From NCBI GenBank assembly GCA_028706895.1, contig JAQTVG010000098.1, positions 1 to 5,000 of the forward strand: a DNA stretch of 5,000 nt. The letters are read 5' to 3'. Below, one piece after another: positions 4,328 through 5,000 of the stretch. Numbering within the stretch: the stretch's first letter is position 1; every line of letters begins with the position of its first letter. The notes beneath the pieces are model-generated. The model did no database searches. It worked only from the letters and a program-made list of their open reading frames with translations, and had not been told where the DNA came from. Position numbers and translations under genes: made by a program. Origin of the DNA: Candidatus Omnitrophota bacterium. GTDB lineage: Bacteria; Omnitrophota; Gorgyraeia; Gygaellales; Profunditerraquicolaceae.

Positions 4328-5000
4328 CTACTTAGCCCCGGTTAAATGCCTCATATCCGCTGCCAAAATAATTGCTTCCGCAACTTCGCGCATTGTCTTA
4401 CGGTTATCCATACTGTATTTACGCAGCTTTAAATAAGCCTGCTCTTCAGTAAGGCCTTCATCGCGCATCAGTATGCCTTTGGCGCGTTCTACTCTTTTAC
4501 GGTTCTCTAATTCTTCCTGGATGACCTTGCTCTTTACTATTAATTCCGTGTTTTCAATCGCCACCGCCGCCTGGTTAGCAATAGTGGTAAGAATATCTAT
4601 TTCCGTATCGCTGAATTCATGGGGCACAGATGTATAGCAGTTAATCACCCCAATAACCCTGTTTTTAACCGCCATAGGCACGCATAATAATGAGCTCAAG
4701 CCTTCTTTCCTGGCGATATCTTTATGCTTATATTCTTTCTCTTTAGTCACGTCCTTCACCACAATGGCTTTATTTTCTTTGGCTACCTTTCCGGCAATCC
4801 CTTCTCCGATTTTTAAAGGCGCCTTCTTGTTATATGCTTCACTAATACTCTGTGTTGCCCGCACAACTAAGGTTTTAGACTTTTCGTCAATCAGCATCAA
4901 AGAACAGATATTTGAACCCATTGCCTCTGCCGTAACTGTAACTATCAGGCGCAGGATATCTTCCAGGTATAAATCCGAGGTTATGGCTTTGCTTATTTGG
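4328..5000 (-). CDS. GAF-ANTAR response regulator, 3' part (5' end beyond window)
   Basis: The frame stays open to the right edge, so the start is not visible; a Met codon at 4921 lies inside the GAF domain and is not the likely start. The visible 223 residues begin with QISKAITSDLYLEDILRLIV, then a GAF domain with MGSNICSLMLID, IGEGIAGKVAKENKAIVVKD, SLLCVPM and VIGVINCYTS, followed by a helix (DILTTIANQAAVAIENTEL) leading into a C-terminal ANTAR domain of about 60 residues with RKRVERAKGILMRDEGLTEEQAYLKLRKYS and VAEAIILA. GAF domains sense small ligands or redox state. ANTAR domains bind nascent RNA and prevent termination, often at nitrogen genes. The stop codon overlaps a 6-bp inverted repeat (4325-4338), and the glutamate synthase-like gene starts 91 bases on. 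It probably controls the genes that follow (inference); the GAF ligand is unknown. Confidence 0.92.
   Translation of the reverse strand, partial: QISKAITSDLYLEDILRLIVTVTAEAMGSNICSLMLIDEKSKTLVVRATQSISEAYNKKAPLKIGEGIAGKVAKENKAIVVKDVTKEKEYKHKDIARKEGLSSLLCVPMAVKNRVIGVINCYTSVPHEFSDTEIDILTTIANQAAVAIENTELIVKSKVIQEELENRKRVERAKGILMRDEGLTEEQAYLKLRKYSMDNRKTMREVAEAIILAADMRHLTGAK

Noticed and set aside
4304..4345. CTGATGAG on the plus strand resembling a hammerhead ribozyme core
   Set aside because: The required GAAA element and matching stems are missing downstream, so the match to the core is chance.

Overview
All genes in this window lie on the minus strand, so biological order runs from the right end to the left: the 3' part of a GAF-ANTAR regulator (4328 to beyond 5000), a short-form glutamate synthase-like FMN protein (2596-4236), a 56-residue cysteine-rich protein (2423-2593), a small sigma-70 family factor (1804-2331), an outer-membrane beta-barrel porin (265-1563) and the 5' end of an AmtB/Amt ammonium transporter (1-236, running off the left end). 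The theme is nitrogen assimilation: ammonium crossing both membranes (porin plus Amt), a glutamate synthase-like enzyme, and an RNA-binding ANTAR regulator of the kind that controls nitrogen genes by antitermination.

The organism is a Gram-negative (diderm) bacterium, because it has a signal-peptide-bearing barrel protein ending in Phe. Base composition is moderate. Canonical AGGAGG-type ribosome sites precede amt and the glutamate synthase-like gene, with close variants at the porin and the cysteine-rich gene and only a weak AGAGG at the sigma gene. The short archaeal-type glutamate synthase next to an Amt and an OmpL/BBP2-like porin recalls candidate phyla such as Omnitrophota or related lineages. 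That placement is a low-confidence impression, not a demonstrated assignment.

The intergenic gaps carry most of the unexplained signal. The 91 bases before the glutamate synthase-like start can fold into a three-way junction (4261-4320). The gap before the sigma gene holds a 14-bp hairpin (2348-2393), and the 240-base gap before the porin ends in a strong intrinsic terminator (1604-1648) preceded by further stems. In both of the last two, the terminator's 5' arm can instead form a 4-bp stem with a six-base loop, followed 4-5 bases later by a second stem with a six-base loop. This resembles the dual-hexaloop RNA target of ANTAR proteins, although only some loops carry the known A1/G4 signature. 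The proposed model, not proven by sequence alone, is that the GAF-ANTAR protein controls readthrough into the sigma gene and the porin-amt pair.

No stretch longer than 300 bases lacks a gene. No tRNA, rRNA, CRISPR array, insertion sequence or plus-strand gene was supported.
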